DNA of 64,000 nt from Rhynchopus sp. YZ270_cl-10. Taxonomy: Eukaryota; Euglenozoa; Diplonemea; Diplonemida; Diplonemidae. Positions 8,637-18,277 of this stretch are shown one piece after another. The notes beneath the pieces are model-generated. The model saw nothing but the letters and a program-made list of their open reading frames with translations. It made no database searches and was not told where the DNA came from. The translations under genes and the position numbers were made by a program. The stretch's first letter is position 1, and each line of letters begins with the position of its first letter. The DNA lies in assembly GCA_964035575.1 (NCBI GenBank), contig OZ037890.1, positions 682,001 through 746,000 on the forward strand, given 5' to 3'.

Positions 8637-11600
8637 ATGGATTCGTCTATTGAAGGAATAAACTGTGGGGGTGTCCATGTGTCCGGTGTGATAGGCATTG
8701 CAGAGGAGCGGTGGGCAAAGGTGTTGGACATTGGTGTTGATGATGTGGGTGCGTTGCTGGAAGGGCTTCGAGATGTGGAGACGACGTGTAAGGCACCTCG
8801 TGACCCCTATCGTCAGGCACGTAGCAGCATTGCTGCGCCGGTTCTTACGACGGAGCCCTTCTCAGGACAGCTCTCTGGTGATCAATCTGCCACCCTCGCG
8901 CATGTTCTCAGCATTCCAGAGACGGTGAAGACACCACGTCCGCCAGTACAGATAACTATTACGCAGCCGATGTTTCCATCGAATGTGCCAATGCGTCCGG
9001 CTGAGCCACAGAGTCTTCCGTGTAGTCGCATCAAGCGTGTTATCCCAAAGGAGGGTCGACCCCGTGCTGTGAAGGAGTTGATGCAGAGGTGCTGGAAAGG
9101 GCGTGCCGAAGTGGGGAATATGAGAGATGGCAGCGTCGCGAGGAAGGTGAAGGCAGGGTTGGACGCAAAGCATATGGGGAAGCTTGTGGAGTTGGAGGGG
9201 GAGATTGAGGCACGGCACCGTATGGCGGCAGCATCGAGGGTGCACTCTGCGTCGTATGACGAAAGTGTTTCGCATGTGAAGTACAAACGCTGGGCAACGT
9301 CTTGTGTGTTGTCTCTTTCTGCAGCGATTTTGCTTCGGAAGAAGACGGTAGTGAAAACCCAGGAGGACACCTACATTGCCTTTCGAACCTACCTCAACGT
9401 CTGCCGAGTCTGCGCCAGAATGCTCCCCCCCGATGCGCGGATGCAGGCCAGAGTTGTTCAGGCGCTGACATCCCATGCAATTGTGGGCGACTTCTTTTCT
9501 TCGTGGCCTTCATACTGGATGGACGAGCTGGCAAAGCATGCACACAGGGTCGAGCATGCTAATGGCACTGAGGTTACTTCACCTGGCACTTGGGTGGCAG
9601 CATGCCACATTGTTATTACTGGGAAGGTCCGTCGGGAGGTAGCGATCGGCTCTGCCGCAGCCGATGCTGCTATGTTCCCCATCCTCTACGACGGCGAAGC
9701 AAAGCAAAACACTCTACTTCACGCGGAAGCCCTATGGCTCCTCAACCGCGCCCGACACACCTTCAAGGCTATAGGCAGTGTTATCACCTATGCAATCCCT
9801 CTACTAGAATACCAATCTGTTTCGCGAGCAATATCCGCAGGACGGCTTGGACATACTGAACAGGCAGCACACCATTCTGCCACAAGCAACACCATGAAAG
9901 GGGCGGTCGCTCTGTCATATCTGAAGTACGCCTTGCCCTTAGTACCTGCTGATGTGACATCGTCGCTCCTCTTCTCAGAGCTAACGAACGACGCAGCACA
10001 GCAGCTCATTGACAAAGCAGAACCCATCATTCTCGAGGCAGGTCAAATCATTGTCTCCCAAGGTGACACAGAAGGCACTTCAGTATACCTCATCATGGAA
10101 GGAGGCGCGACAGTTCTCCGCTCCGGGCTTTACCCAGGCACATCAGGTTGTCTCTACCGCGATGCCATCACCGAAACCCCACCAGATCTAACCCGCCTCT
10201 CCTTTCGTTGGGAGAAGCCAAAGAAAGGGGCGGGAGTACACAGTGGATCGGTTCTGCATCGTGCCATACGGTTTCCTGCCGATTTTGAGTTTGGTGCGAA
10301 GCGGAGTGTGTTTGATGCAAGAATATGCGGGCATCTTGGACAAGGCAGTGTCATAGGGGTAGCAGCGTTGCTGCAAACTGAACAAGAGGAGACAGTTGAG
10401 AGTGACCGTCCTACATATCTCTGGCGGCTCAGAGTCGCAGGCAGCACCGCCATGGGGCAGCTCAATGAAGAAAAGGTGTCTGCAGTACATCAGCGCTCGA
10501 AAGAAGACATTCTCGCGGGGCTCATTCTCACCCCTGAGTATTCGATTGACCATTTGGTTGATTCGATCCCCGTTTTTGAACGGCTTCGTATTCCCTATGT
10601 GGAGCGCTGTATCCAGGAGGCAGGTAGGTCTGAAGAGAAGGTCGAAAAACTGTTGTGTCCTACTCTAAAGGACCATGCCTGCTTGATGCTATCTTTGAAG
10701 CCGTTTTTTAATGATTTGCTCCGGTGTTTTAGCTTTGTGCTGATGAAGCGTGGTCATATCGTACGGAACGTTGTCCCCAAGCTCTTTGGGTGGTGCACCC
10801 GCGGGGTCCTCACCGTTGCCCATGCAGGGAAACCTTTTGCCACCACCTTCACCAAATCCCTTTTTATCAAAGAAGCGTTCGGCCCTGAACGGCTCCGCGG
10901 TGATCGTTACTGCGTCAAAGCGCAGACCGGCAGTCTGGTATGGGCAATCCATGTGGTCGACTTGACCCGTATTCTGATACGGCACATTCCTACCTTACCC
11001 TTGCTGGAGCATATTGTTCTTAACGTTTCTGCGCGAGAGATTAAACAGCGTACGGCATGTAGAAAGAACGACATCCGAGAGCAGCTTGTACAGCACGGTG
11101 ATGTGCCAGTATGGTTTAAACTGTCTTGCGCGGATCTTGCGAAGGAAAATGCGGTGCGAGCGCTTCCTGGGAGGGTGCCTGCGTATTCAGAGTACGTGCT
11201 GGACAGCCATACGGTCAATTCGTTTATGTCAATAGAGCTGCAGCCGGGGCATCCTTTGCTTGCGGTTGGGAACGCTGAAACAGAGATAACCCTGGTCCGT
11301 CACAGCCTTGACTGGATCCGCTTCCACAACGACGATGCCTCTGCAGTCCGTCGCGTGAAACTCCACAGACGTCTTGCGCAGTTGCGTCGATTTGTTGCAA
11401 AAATGCGTATCCTAGGAATGTCCCGCCTCATGAACCCCAAAAGCGATGACGAACGTCGTGTCAAACGTCTCCTTGACGAATTGAACGGCACCCCGCCTAT
11501 AGAAGAACAGCCAAAGAAGCTGCCAGAAGCGCCTGCTAAGTTGCCACAAAGACGCCCGCAGCAGCCGAAGAATAAAGCGAAGACGGAGCGGACGCAAGAA

Positions 11601-12029
11601 GTGCATCGTCCCTTGCGTGCATCAACCAATGAAGGCACGCCGTTGCCCATGAGAGAGAGGATGCTTCCATTGGTGGTGTTAGAGCGACGTCGCCGGAAGA
11701 TGGAGATGCAGGAGGACAGAGATGCACGAACCGCGGCCTTCCTCAAGGATGTGCTCTCGGGTGTCCAGGAAGCGAAGCAACGCGGTGCGTCCATCGACGA
11801 AGCTGTTGCAAGCGCTGGCTACGACCCGCGCACCTCGCTCTTCACCAGCATGCAAGAGGAATGGGCTGCAACGGACCAACGCACCGGGCTGAACGACTAC
11901 CTCATGCCACAGACGCCGCAAGCCGAGAGGGTCTACTACACTAGAGACACAAAGGCACCTGAGCGGCTGCTCCCATCGGAGGACAGCTGGTCAGAGGTTG
12001 AGTCCATTTCCCAGAGTGATACTTCATAA
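8637..12029 (+). CDS. Large protein with two degenerate cyclic-nucleotide-binding-like folds
   Basis: Encodes 1130 residues. The N-terminal 430 residues are helical and unrecognised. A first cNMP-binding-like fold starts near residue 455 (EAGQIIVSQGDTEG, then SVYLIMEGGATVL). It is interrupted by an insertion of about 50 residues and resumes near 564 (GHLGQGSVIGVAALL). A second, weaker copy lies at about 698-790. The phosphate-binding Glu and Arg of the usual FGE...RxA motif are not evident, so nucleotide binding is doubtful. The C-terminal third is basic and rich in Lys, Arg, Pro and Gln. There is no membrane segment. Large proteins of this kind in flagellates are often cytoskeletal or flagellar, which is only a guess here. 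Confidence 0.78.
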   Translation: MDSSIEGINCGGVHVSGVIGIAEERWAKVLDIGVDDVGALLEGLRDVETTCKAPRDPYRQARSSIAAPVLTTEPFSGQLSGDQSATLAHVLSIPETVKTPRPPVQITITQPMFPSNVPMRPAEPQSLPCSRIKRVIPKEGRPRAVKELMQRCWKGRAEVGNMRDGSVARKVKAGLDAKHMGKLVELEGEIEARHRMAAASRVHSASYDESVSHVKYKRWATSCVLSLSAAILLRKKTVVKTQEDTYIAFRTYLNVCRVCARMLPPDARMQARVVQALTSHAIVGDFFSSWPSYWMDELAKHAHRVEHANGTEVTSPGTWVAACHIVITGKVRREVAIGSAAADAAMFPILYDGEAKQNTLLHAEALWLLNRARHTFKAIGSVITYAIPLLEYQSVSRAISAGRLGHTEQAAHHSATSNTMKGAVALSYLKYALPLVPADVTSSLLFSELTNDAAQQLIDKAEPIILEAGQIIVSQGDTEGTSVYLIMEGGATVLRSGLYPGTSGCLYRDAITETPPDLTRLSFRWEKPKKGAGVHSGSVLHRAIRFPADFEFGAKRSVFDARICGHLGQGSVIGVAALLQTEQEETVESDRPTYLWRLRVAGSTAMGQLNEEKVSAVHQRSKEDILAGLILTPEYSIDHLVDSIPVFERLRIPYVERCIQEAGRSEEKVEKLLCPTLKDHACLMLSLKPFFNDLLRCFSFVLMKRGHIVRNVVPKLFGWCTRGVLTVAHAGKPFATTFTKSLFIKEAFGPERLRGDRYCVKAQTGSLVWAIHVVDLTRILIRHIPTLPLLEHIVLNVSAREIKQRTACRKNDIREQLVQHGDVPVWFKLSCADLAKENAVRALPGRVPAYSEYVLDSHTVNSFMSIELQPGHPLLAVGNAETEITLVRHSLDWIRFHNDDASAVRRVKLHRRLAQLRRFVAKMRILGMSRLMNPKSDDERRVKRLLDELNGTPPIEEQPKKLPEAPAKLPQRRPQQPKNKAKTERTQEVHRPLRASTNEGTPLPMRERMLPLVVLERRRRKMEMQEDRDARTAAFLKDVLSGVQEAKQRGASIDEAVASAGYDPRTSLFTSMQEEWAATDQRTGLNDYLMPQTPQAERVYYTRDTKAPERLLPSEDSWSEVESISQSDTS

Positions 12030-12572
12030 ACACTACACCCTAGTCAAAATGGATGACATTGAGGACAGAACCGGATAGATGACGTTGCGCACACACACTA
12101 TGAGCTTGACTGAGTTAATTGTCCAACCCTCTCGGTGGGTTATGTACCGATACAATGAAACCATTTCATCTATTGCAGATATAGTCTTTAAGACTAACCT
12201 GCGAAAAAAGGTTCGGATAGAGAAGCCACTTTGCCATAACAAAATAAAATCTATCGTTCTCGCGTAGCCATTTACATTTTATCTGTGCACCGTTCTTACG
12301 GCGGGGTTCTTTTTTTTGCACAGTTTCCTCTTTTTTCTATCCTTTTCATAATAGTAACACATTACCCTTATTTCATTTACAGCTCTAAGAAACAAACTAT
12401 CCACACAATGCCAGGATGTAAATACACGAGGTCATCATTTTTGACCCCCCCCCTCCCCCCAAACACCACCCCTTTCTTCGTTGTATCACCTTGAAAAATT
12501 GTGTTGGGTGTCCTGGTGTTTTCTTTTTAGTTCCCTTCCTCCCTTCCTCCTCCTATCTGGCTCGCTCTTTAG
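12030..12572. other. Intergenic; pyrimidine tract and acceptor at its end
   Basis: No coding sequence seen. A small palindrome TAGTCTTTAAGACTA is at about 12183-12197. A C/T tract from about 12525 ends in CTCTTTAG (AG at 12571-12572), 28 bases before the next ATG. Confidence 0.45.
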
Positions 12573-12599
12573 CGAAAGTATTGGTTTGGAGAGCGGAAA

Positions 12600-13301
12600 A
12601 TGCTTAGCCAAGAAAGCTCTCCCGCGAGAGGTGGTGGGAGGAGCGAATCCCCGTCCCCAATGAGCCGATGCGACCTGATTGCCCGCCTGCGGTATCGCAG
12701 TGAGTTTCAGATGCTTTACTTCGCTGCAGTGGTGCTCTCCGTCGTTCTGTTGCTCTCTTCGCTGGTAGGTGACAGCCATATCCACAACATGTCGTGGTAC
12801 ATCCTATCTGAAGCCTTTTTGACTGCCTTTTTTGTTATCGAAGTGCTAACGCAGATGGTTTTGACAGGGCCCTTCGTATATTTGGCACGACGGAGCAATG
12901 TATTGGAGTTACTTCTGTGCATGGCATGCTGCACGATATTTGGGTTAAGTGTCAGCAAAGGGGCAGTACGGATTGAGTTGGAGAGCCTCCTGCTTTTGGT
13001 GCGCTATTCTACGCAGTTTGCGAGGTTGTATTGGTTTGTACGTAATCAACATCAGGGAAGTCCTTTTGGGCGTGTTCAGCTTCATACACATGATAACCCG
13101 GCCATATCAATCAGTCGCGGTGGCAGTGTCTGTCCCTCAGGTGACGGTAGTATTTCCCCACCACCGGCCTCCCCCACTGAGTCTACCCGTACCCACAACA
13201 CCGACGCAGCGTGGTCACACCTCTGTTATGACGACGAAGACGGCGCAGGTGACGTCTTCATTGCCCACGATCACACCTCTATAGCGATAGAATCAAAATA
13301 A
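12600..13301 (+). CDS. Small four-helix voltage-sensor-like membrane protein
   Basis: Encodes 233 residues. Four hydrophobic segments follow a basic N-terminus: about 40-58, 69-93, 99-118 and 123-146. The second contains acidic residues (AFLTAFFVIEVL), and the fourth has spaced arginines (LLLVRYSTQFARLYWFVRN), the pattern of an S1-S4 voltage-sensor domain. There is no pore segment. The tail of about 85 residues is polar and acidic, with no predicted fold. It could be a proton channel, a pore-less sensor like TMEM266, or the isolated N-terminal domain of an ion channel. Only two or three gating arginines are present, so sensing may be weak. An in-frame second ATG lies 20 codons downstream. Confidence 0.65.
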   Translation: MLSQESSPARGGGRSESPSPMSRCDLIARLRYRSEFQMLYFAAVVLSVVLLLSSLVGDSHIHNMSWYILSEAFLTAFFVIEVLTQMVLTGPFVYLARRSNVLELLLCMACCTIFGLSVSKGAVRIELESLLLLVRYSTQFARLYWFVRNQHQGSPFGRVQLHTHDNPAISISRGGSVCPSGDGSISPPPASPTESTRTHNTDAAWSHLCYDDEDGAGDVFIAHDHTSIAIESK

Positions 13302-13689
13302 GGGACCAAAAAAAAAAAAAAAAAAAATTGATTTTTACCCAGAAAATTGGTAAAAAAAATCATCAGAATTGTACAAAAAGAAGAAGAAAAAATACAGCAA
13401 GGGATAGGAGTTTATGTCAGCAAAAAAGGACTACTCTAGTGCCTTTTTTTGTTCTTTTTTCTGCAAAAAGGGGGGCACTATTTGTGGTCATTTGCATGGT
13501 GGGTGAATGGGGGAAAAATGGGGTGTGTTTTTTTTGTGTCAGGAGACTTCAATGACTCTTGGAAGGGGGGAGGTGTGGGTGTGTGCACGGTGGCCAGCTC
13601 CAGGGATTATTGCAAAGCATTATTCCTGAAAGGCTGCGTGTAGCGCGAACATTCCTCAGGGTTTCATTATCAGATGCCGACCTCGAAAA

Positions 13690-13795
13690 TGGATGTAGGA
13701 GCGCATGGTTGGGGGTTCCACCTCGGTATACCAGTCATGAAGGTACACTGCCAACGAGAGGGATTTTTGTATTTCACGTCAAACTGTGTGTTTTT
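13690..13795 (+). repeat. Copy of the 'GGTACAGCC' dispersed module
   Basis: Diverged copy of the module whose best copy is at 30849-30970, with GTAGGAGCGCATGGTTGGG, TACACTGCCAACGAGAGGG and TTGTATTTCACGTCAA. A second copy is at 14630-14730. Confidence 0.6.
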
Positions 13796-13996
13796 TCTTT
13801 ACATTCCCGTTGTGAGACATTGTTTTCCCTCTGCGTATGCGCTGTTCGAATCACCGGTGGAACCAGTGGAAAACCGGGTGCAAAGACGTATACGTTTTTT
13901 CAATTTCCATTTGTTTAGTGGGAATAGGTGTTGTATGTGTGCACTGACTCTCGACTCTCTACTCTTGTAAACAAGAGTCGAGAAGCGCCCACGCCT

Positions 13997-14134
13997 TGTA
14001 TGATTGTATGATTGTATGATTGTATGATTGTATGATTGTATGATTGTATGATTGTATGATTGTATGATTGTATGATTGTATGATTGTATGATTGTATGAT
14101 TGTATGATTGTATGATTGTATGATTGTATGATTG
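13997..14134 (+). repeat. Microsatellite, 8-base unit TGATTGTA, about 17 copies
   Basis: Near-perfect tandem array with no visible interruption. It has no stop in some frames, but the translated product is only the repeat. Confidence 0.95.
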
Positions 14135-14994
14135 TCCTGTTTTGTCTTTTTCCGGTTTCTCTCTTTGTTGAGAAACACTATGTCCGATCAAGTGACTGCT
14201 GCCAACCTTCTTATCACAGTCGGGCTGGTGGGCAAAAGCGTTGCTATGCATCAATACAATGAAGTGCTTTTTATCAAATTTTCTTCTCAAAGGGTGACTA
14301 AACATGAGAGGCTTTTTGTGTTTTTCATCTTTTTCTTTCTTTCTCTTGCTTTTGCCTCACGCTATGCAATGAGACAAACAACGTGGCATGTTTGACATGC
14401 TGCGTCTTTCAAATGTTTTGAGGGAAAATCTGTTTCCGAAAAGAGTTGCTTTTAAATGCAAACTCATTTACCCCACGTTGTGCCAGGGTCTTATCAGTGA
14501 GGGTATTTTATGGGGATACCTTGCCCCAATTCAGTTTGAATGAGAATTAATAAAAGGTTTGAAACACGGTTCGTTTTCTTGCTTCCCTTCTTTCCATATC
14601 AGTTATTTTTTTTTCCACCTCTGAGGGTTCGATAACCCGATGGTTGGGGGTCCACTCCCGGTACAGCCGGTCATACCGAGATACACTGTCACAAGAGGGC
14701 TTTGTATTCCAAGTCAACTTTTTTTTTGCACATTGTACCTTCTATTCAGGAGAATAGACAGTATTGGTGCTCCTGAAAGCCCCATTTTGCGTAGTTGTTG
14801 CGTACTTGGTATTTTTTTTATTTCAGGAGCACCAAGTATATGAAATAATTTGCACAGGTAAACACGACTGCAATGCTACCTTCCTTTCGATGTGCCCGTG
14901 TCTGCAGCACCCGACCACCCGACTACCCAGCCCCCCCTTAGGGGCTGCAGACGTTCACCGCTACGCTCTTCTGTGAGTGCGGTGCCCAAAGCAC

Positions 14995-15095
14995 TGCGAG
15001 GCTTAGGTTCATCCGGTAGGGTTTTCTTCTTTCATATGTAAGGTGACTAAGCACGAGAGGCTTAGGATCATCTTATAAACTTTTCTTCTTTTTCT
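14995..15095 (+). repeat. Two adjacent copies of the CTAAGC...GCTTAG hairpin repeat
   Basis: A half copy (GAGGCTTAGGTTCATC) is followed at about 15040 by a full copy (AGGTGACTAAGCACGAGAGG, then CTTAGGATCATCTTATAAAC and a T/C tract). Confidence 0.7.
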
Positions 15096-15387
15096 TCAAA
15101 CACTGAATGTGACCCCGTCTCTGTGTTCCCTTAGCAGTGTCTACCTCCTCCGGTGTCCGGTGAGGCGTTTGCGCTTTCAACTTTCTATTCCTTTCTGCAA
15201 GAAAGAAAAAAAAAAGCATTGCCACCCTGGGTGATGTGTACTCTCCATAGAATTAGTCCGTTCTGTTATGACAGGTGGGTTGTTGATTGCTCTAGTGTTT
15301 GTTTGTGGGAAGATAACCAGGGAAAATAGCTTGGTTTTTCTCCAAAGGAATTATGCGAATTTTGTTTGGATTTTTTTCTTGGTTGAA

Positions 15388-15560
15388 AGCGGTCGTCGCG
15401 CGCTTCGTGCGCGCCTCCCTGCCAGCCATAGAGTGGAGAGGCGAAGGGTGAGTTTGCTTTGAAGTTGTATTTCAGCTGCAAAATGCAAACCAAATTGCAA
15501 TGGGATTCCCTCATACATTGTAAACTCTATTCTATTGCGGAGCAAACAAAAAAACACACA
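15388..15560 (+). repeat. Copy of a composite GC-hairpin element
   Basis: Contains the 70-bp module with the GCGCGC hairpin, then GCTGCAAAATGCAA, GGGATTCCCTCATACATTG and TTGCGGAGCAAA. The same order is found at 42470-42785, where extra sequence separates the two halves. Confidence 0.6.
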
Positions 15561-15873
15561 CCAAATATGAAGGGAGCATCCTTATAGTGACAAGCCCAAA
15601 AAAAATTGCGGGGAGAAAAAAAAATTGTTTAGTCAGGGCTGCTTGTGTGACAGCTATACTAACCTTCAATACATTGTCAAAAAACAAAAGACTTCCTTGT
15701 GAACTCTCCCCTCTTTCTGCTTCTTTCCGCCTCACTCTCCCTTCAACGAATATGGTATGCCATGCATGTCAAAATAACCTTTGCAAAGCGTCATATGGTC
15801 ACCGTGCAGGATTGGTACATCCCCTGGTGCCGTCTCCCTATCAATGGATAAGCAAAGCGACGATAAGAGTAGT

Positions 15874-16022
15874 CTGATGTGGCTGAAAGGGGGGGGGTGC
15901 TATTTTTTGTGCTATTTTCTGCTATTCTGGGTATCTGGATTTTTTTTGGTGTGGCTGAAGGGAGGGTGCTATTTTCTGCTATTTTGGGGTAGATTGAGAT
16001 TGGTCGTCGGCCACACCAAGTA
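15874..16022 (+). repeat. Repeat with GGTGTGGC / GCCACACC ends
   Basis: GTGGCTGAA, GGGTGCTATTTTCTGCTATT and GTCGTCGGCCACACCA occur here in partly duplicated form. A compact 60-bp version lies at 49127-49187 with GGTGTGGC and GCCACACC inverted ends, so this is probably a short foldback element and its tandem derivative. Confidence 0.55.
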
Positions 16023-16359
16023 GTATTTTTCACATCACACCGTCTGTTGTTAGGGTTATTCCAGTTGCACAATTTTTTTTTTTTATTTTGAAAACTTGGT
16101 TGTATTAGTAATCAGGCCTAATGCTATCCGCTGGTTCGCTGGTTCACTTTTATTTATTATTTTTTATTTTTATCCGCTGGTTCGCTGGTTCACCCTTAAA
16201 AATGGGGGTTTTTTGGGACGGGGGGTTCTCTGCCTGTGGTATGCCGTGGGTACCTTGGTCCTGGAGATGTGGGCGCCTGCGCCCGCATCTTCAGGAGGTG
16301 ACGATGGAGACCTGTTTCAGGGACTCAATGATGCACCCCCCTTGCCGTCAAAATTAAAA

Positions 16360-16760
16360 AAGTAGCGTACCGTGCGCCTTCGGCGCAGCTCAAAAACTGG
16401 CAGCCCACAGACCTCTACCATAGTTTGGCTGTAAAAATGTTCGGTTTTAGGTCACAATTTTTGAAATGTTGCGTACCGTGGCTTCGCCAGAAAGTTTTGA
16501 TGTCAACCGCCGTTTCTTCTTGTACTGAGGGAAGGTTGCGTTCAGAACCTAGTGCGACGGCTTGACGTGGAAAAACGTGAGAAAAGGGCTGTTTTGGTTC
16601 TTGATGCACGTTACCATCCCACGTCATCACGTATTTACGCGAAATGAACGGACCTTTTCGCGCGGAGCGCAAATTTTTTTTTTGAACCCTTTTTGGACAT
16701 ATCTTCACGGTTTTGGGGAGAAAAAATTTTTTCATGAAAATAAGCGAAAACCCTAGACCC
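16360..16760. repeat. Internal fragment of the 61956-63650 element family
   Basis: It shares GCGTACCGTG-hairpin motifs at 16365 and 16471, a block CATAGTTTGGCTGTAAAAA, and GGACCTTTTTCGCGCG-like sequence followed by a T run near 16650, in the same order as 63197-63520. It directly adjoins the tyrosine-recombinase element. Confidence 0.55.
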
Positions 16761-16831
16761 CTTCCCGGAGGGATTTTTTTTTTTATATCACATGTGAAAA
16801 TGACTTTTTGCTGGGATCCTTCACAAACGGG

Positions 16832-16861
16832 GCGTGAAATAAAGTGAGCTTTTTTTCACGC
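16832..16861. promoter_or_regulatory. 13-4-13 palindrome, candidate recombinase site
   Basis: GCGTGAAATAAAG, spacer TGAG, then CTTTTTTTCACGC. Arms of this size around a short spacer are typical of tyrosine-recombinase core sites. A sister site with spacer TGCA is at 18398-18427. Confidence 0.4.
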
Positions 16862-16884
16862 TTGCTCTTAGTAATTTCGCTGGA

Positions 16885-16926
16885 GGCGTGAAAAAAAGTT
16901 TCACTGGCGTGAAAAAAAGTTTCACT
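16885..16926 (+). repeat. Two 21-base direct repeats upstream of the recombinase gene
   Basis: The half-site GCGTGAAAAAAAG occurs at 16886-16898 and 16907-16919, each followed by TTTCACT, in perfect 21-base register. They end 44 bases before the recombinase ATG and could serve in binding or autoregulation. Confidence 0.6.
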
Positions 16927-16969
16927 GTTTTCTGTCAGTCACAAAACCACACACTCCACCCTACAAATC

Positions 16970-17986
16970 ATGCCAAGGACCAAGAAGAAGGAGGCTATGG
17001 AGGATCTGTATGAGACCGAGCTTCTGGCAGGGTTGAAGTCAAGCACTGCATACAAAACGGAGTGGAATAAGTTTTTACAACACAATAAAATCACGGGGCG
17101 GAAGCAGCCAAGAGAAGAACATGTGGTCTCTTACTTGACACACCTGCGCGAAGAACGCAGCTACAAAGCCAGCTCATTATGGTCGTGCTACTCTAAGCTC
17201 AACTTTATGTTCAAGACGGAGTTCGACTTTTCACTAAAGGAGTACCACCGCATCGGGCTGTTGCTGAAGACCTGGGGAAGTGACGAATCGACGAAGAAGA
17301 GCAAGACGTTTTCGAAGGGAGAAGTGGAGATGTTTCTCAAGATGAGCGAGTTGAGCGACTGCTACTGGTGTGTCCGCAAGGCTTACGTCGCGGTGTGTTT
17401 TCTGTCGGGAATGAGATGCACAGAAGCACTGATGCTTGAGATGACAAATTATCAGGAATCACCAGTGGGATACCTCTTCACGTACCAGCACTGTGCTAAG
17501 GTGAAAAAGGCCGACATGGAGCGTGGGAGGTTTGTGGTACCAAGAGACAGCATCTACTTTTGTGTGGTGGAGGAGTACCTGAACCGGCGCTCACCAGTTT
17601 CACAGGAGGGTCGCTTCTTCATCACTGGAACTAAGACGACAGCTGACAGAACTACTACTGGGACCTTTCGTGTGCAACCTCTTGGCATCAACAAAATGTA
17701 CGGCATACCTGCAGAAGTCGCGAGGGTGCTTGCGCTGGACGGTTCGTACACTGGGCACAGCTTCCGCAGGTCTTCTGCGACTCAAGCCGCTGAGGCAGGA
17801 GCATCTATTGTACAGATGCAACGCCACTATGGGTGGGTCAGTCAGGCAATGCCACAAAGGTACACCGAAGTCACACAGGCCGGTCAAGTTGCGATGTCAC
17901 AGCTGTTGACACAGAACAACAGTCCCCCAACTCAGACGCCACAAGAAGTCAAGATTAACATCAATGTGCAACAGAACAAACCATGA
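16970..17986 (+). CDS. Tyrosine recombinase/integrase
   Basis: Encodes 338 residues. The N-terminal part (about 12-105) is a helical core-binding-type domain. The catalytic domain shows the full set: Arg149 (SGMRCTEAL), a Lys in the 177-180 region, His263-x-x-Arg266 (GHSFRRSSAT), His286 (RHYGW) and the nucleophile Tyr298 (PQRYTEV). It cuts and rejoins DNA through a 3'-phosphotyrosine link. No other domain is fused; the last 25 residues are polar. It sits alone between inverted repeats, so its substrate is probably the element itself. The ATG follows a CCACACTCCACCCTACAAATC leader without a T-rich tract. There are no internal stops, and all catalytic residues are kept. Confidence 0.9.
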   Translation: MPRTKKKEAMEDLYETELLAGLKSSTAYKTEWNKFLQHNKITGRKQPREEHVVSYLTHLREERSYKASSLWSCYSKLNFMFKTEFDFSLKEYHRIGLLLKTWGSDESTKKSKTFSKGEVEMFLKMSELSDCYWCVRKAYVAVCFLSGMRCTEALMLEMTNYQESPVGYLFTYQHCAKVKKADMERGRFVVPRDSIYFCVVEEYLNRRSPVSQEGRFFITGTKTTADRTTTGTFRVQPLGINKMYGIPAEVARVLALDGSYTGHSFRRSSATQAAEAGASIVQMQRHYGWVSQAMPQRYTEVTQAGQVAMSQLLTQNNSPPTQTPQEVKININVQQNKP

Positions 17987-18277
17987 TCATGAGTGCAAAA
18001 AAAAAAACCCCCCTTCTGTGATGCTCTATACACCTGCCCCCCCCCTACAGGCGAGATGAGTGGTGACATCTTGTAATTAGTACCAGTCATAGGAGGCATA
18101 TATCAAAAAAAGTAACCCCTTCCCTGCTTTTGATTGATGTTCACATGTTCCCCTACTCTCATTCACACTCTCACTTACAGGTACCCACATTTTGTTCATA
18201 AAATCACTCTATTTTACGTCTCGTTTGTGAAGGATCCCAGCAAAAATATCATTTTCACTTGTAAAACAAAACTACGT

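Larger units (their letters stand above)
16790..18262 (+). mobile_element. Tyrosine-recombinase element with long inverted repeats (Crypton-like)
   Basis: A recombinase gene lies between inverted repeats of about 58 bp, left 16790-16847 and right 18204-18262. They share ACAWGTGAAAATGA, TTTTTGCTGGGATCCTTC and ACAAACGRGRCGT-type sequence. No target duplication is visible at the ends. Canonical Cryptons lack such inverted repeats and no reverse transcriptase is present, so this is either a variant Crypton or another class of tyrosine-recombinase element. The gene is open from start to stop, so the element may be recent. Confidence 0.65.

Noticed and set aside
13997-14305. Minus-strand frame across the TGATTGTA array
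   Set aside because: Simple-repeat product only.
14626-14650. tRNA B-box-like GGGTTCGATAACCC, also GGTTCATC in the hairpin repeat
   Set aside because: No A box at the right distance and no cloverleaf could be drawn; tRNA origin is unproven.
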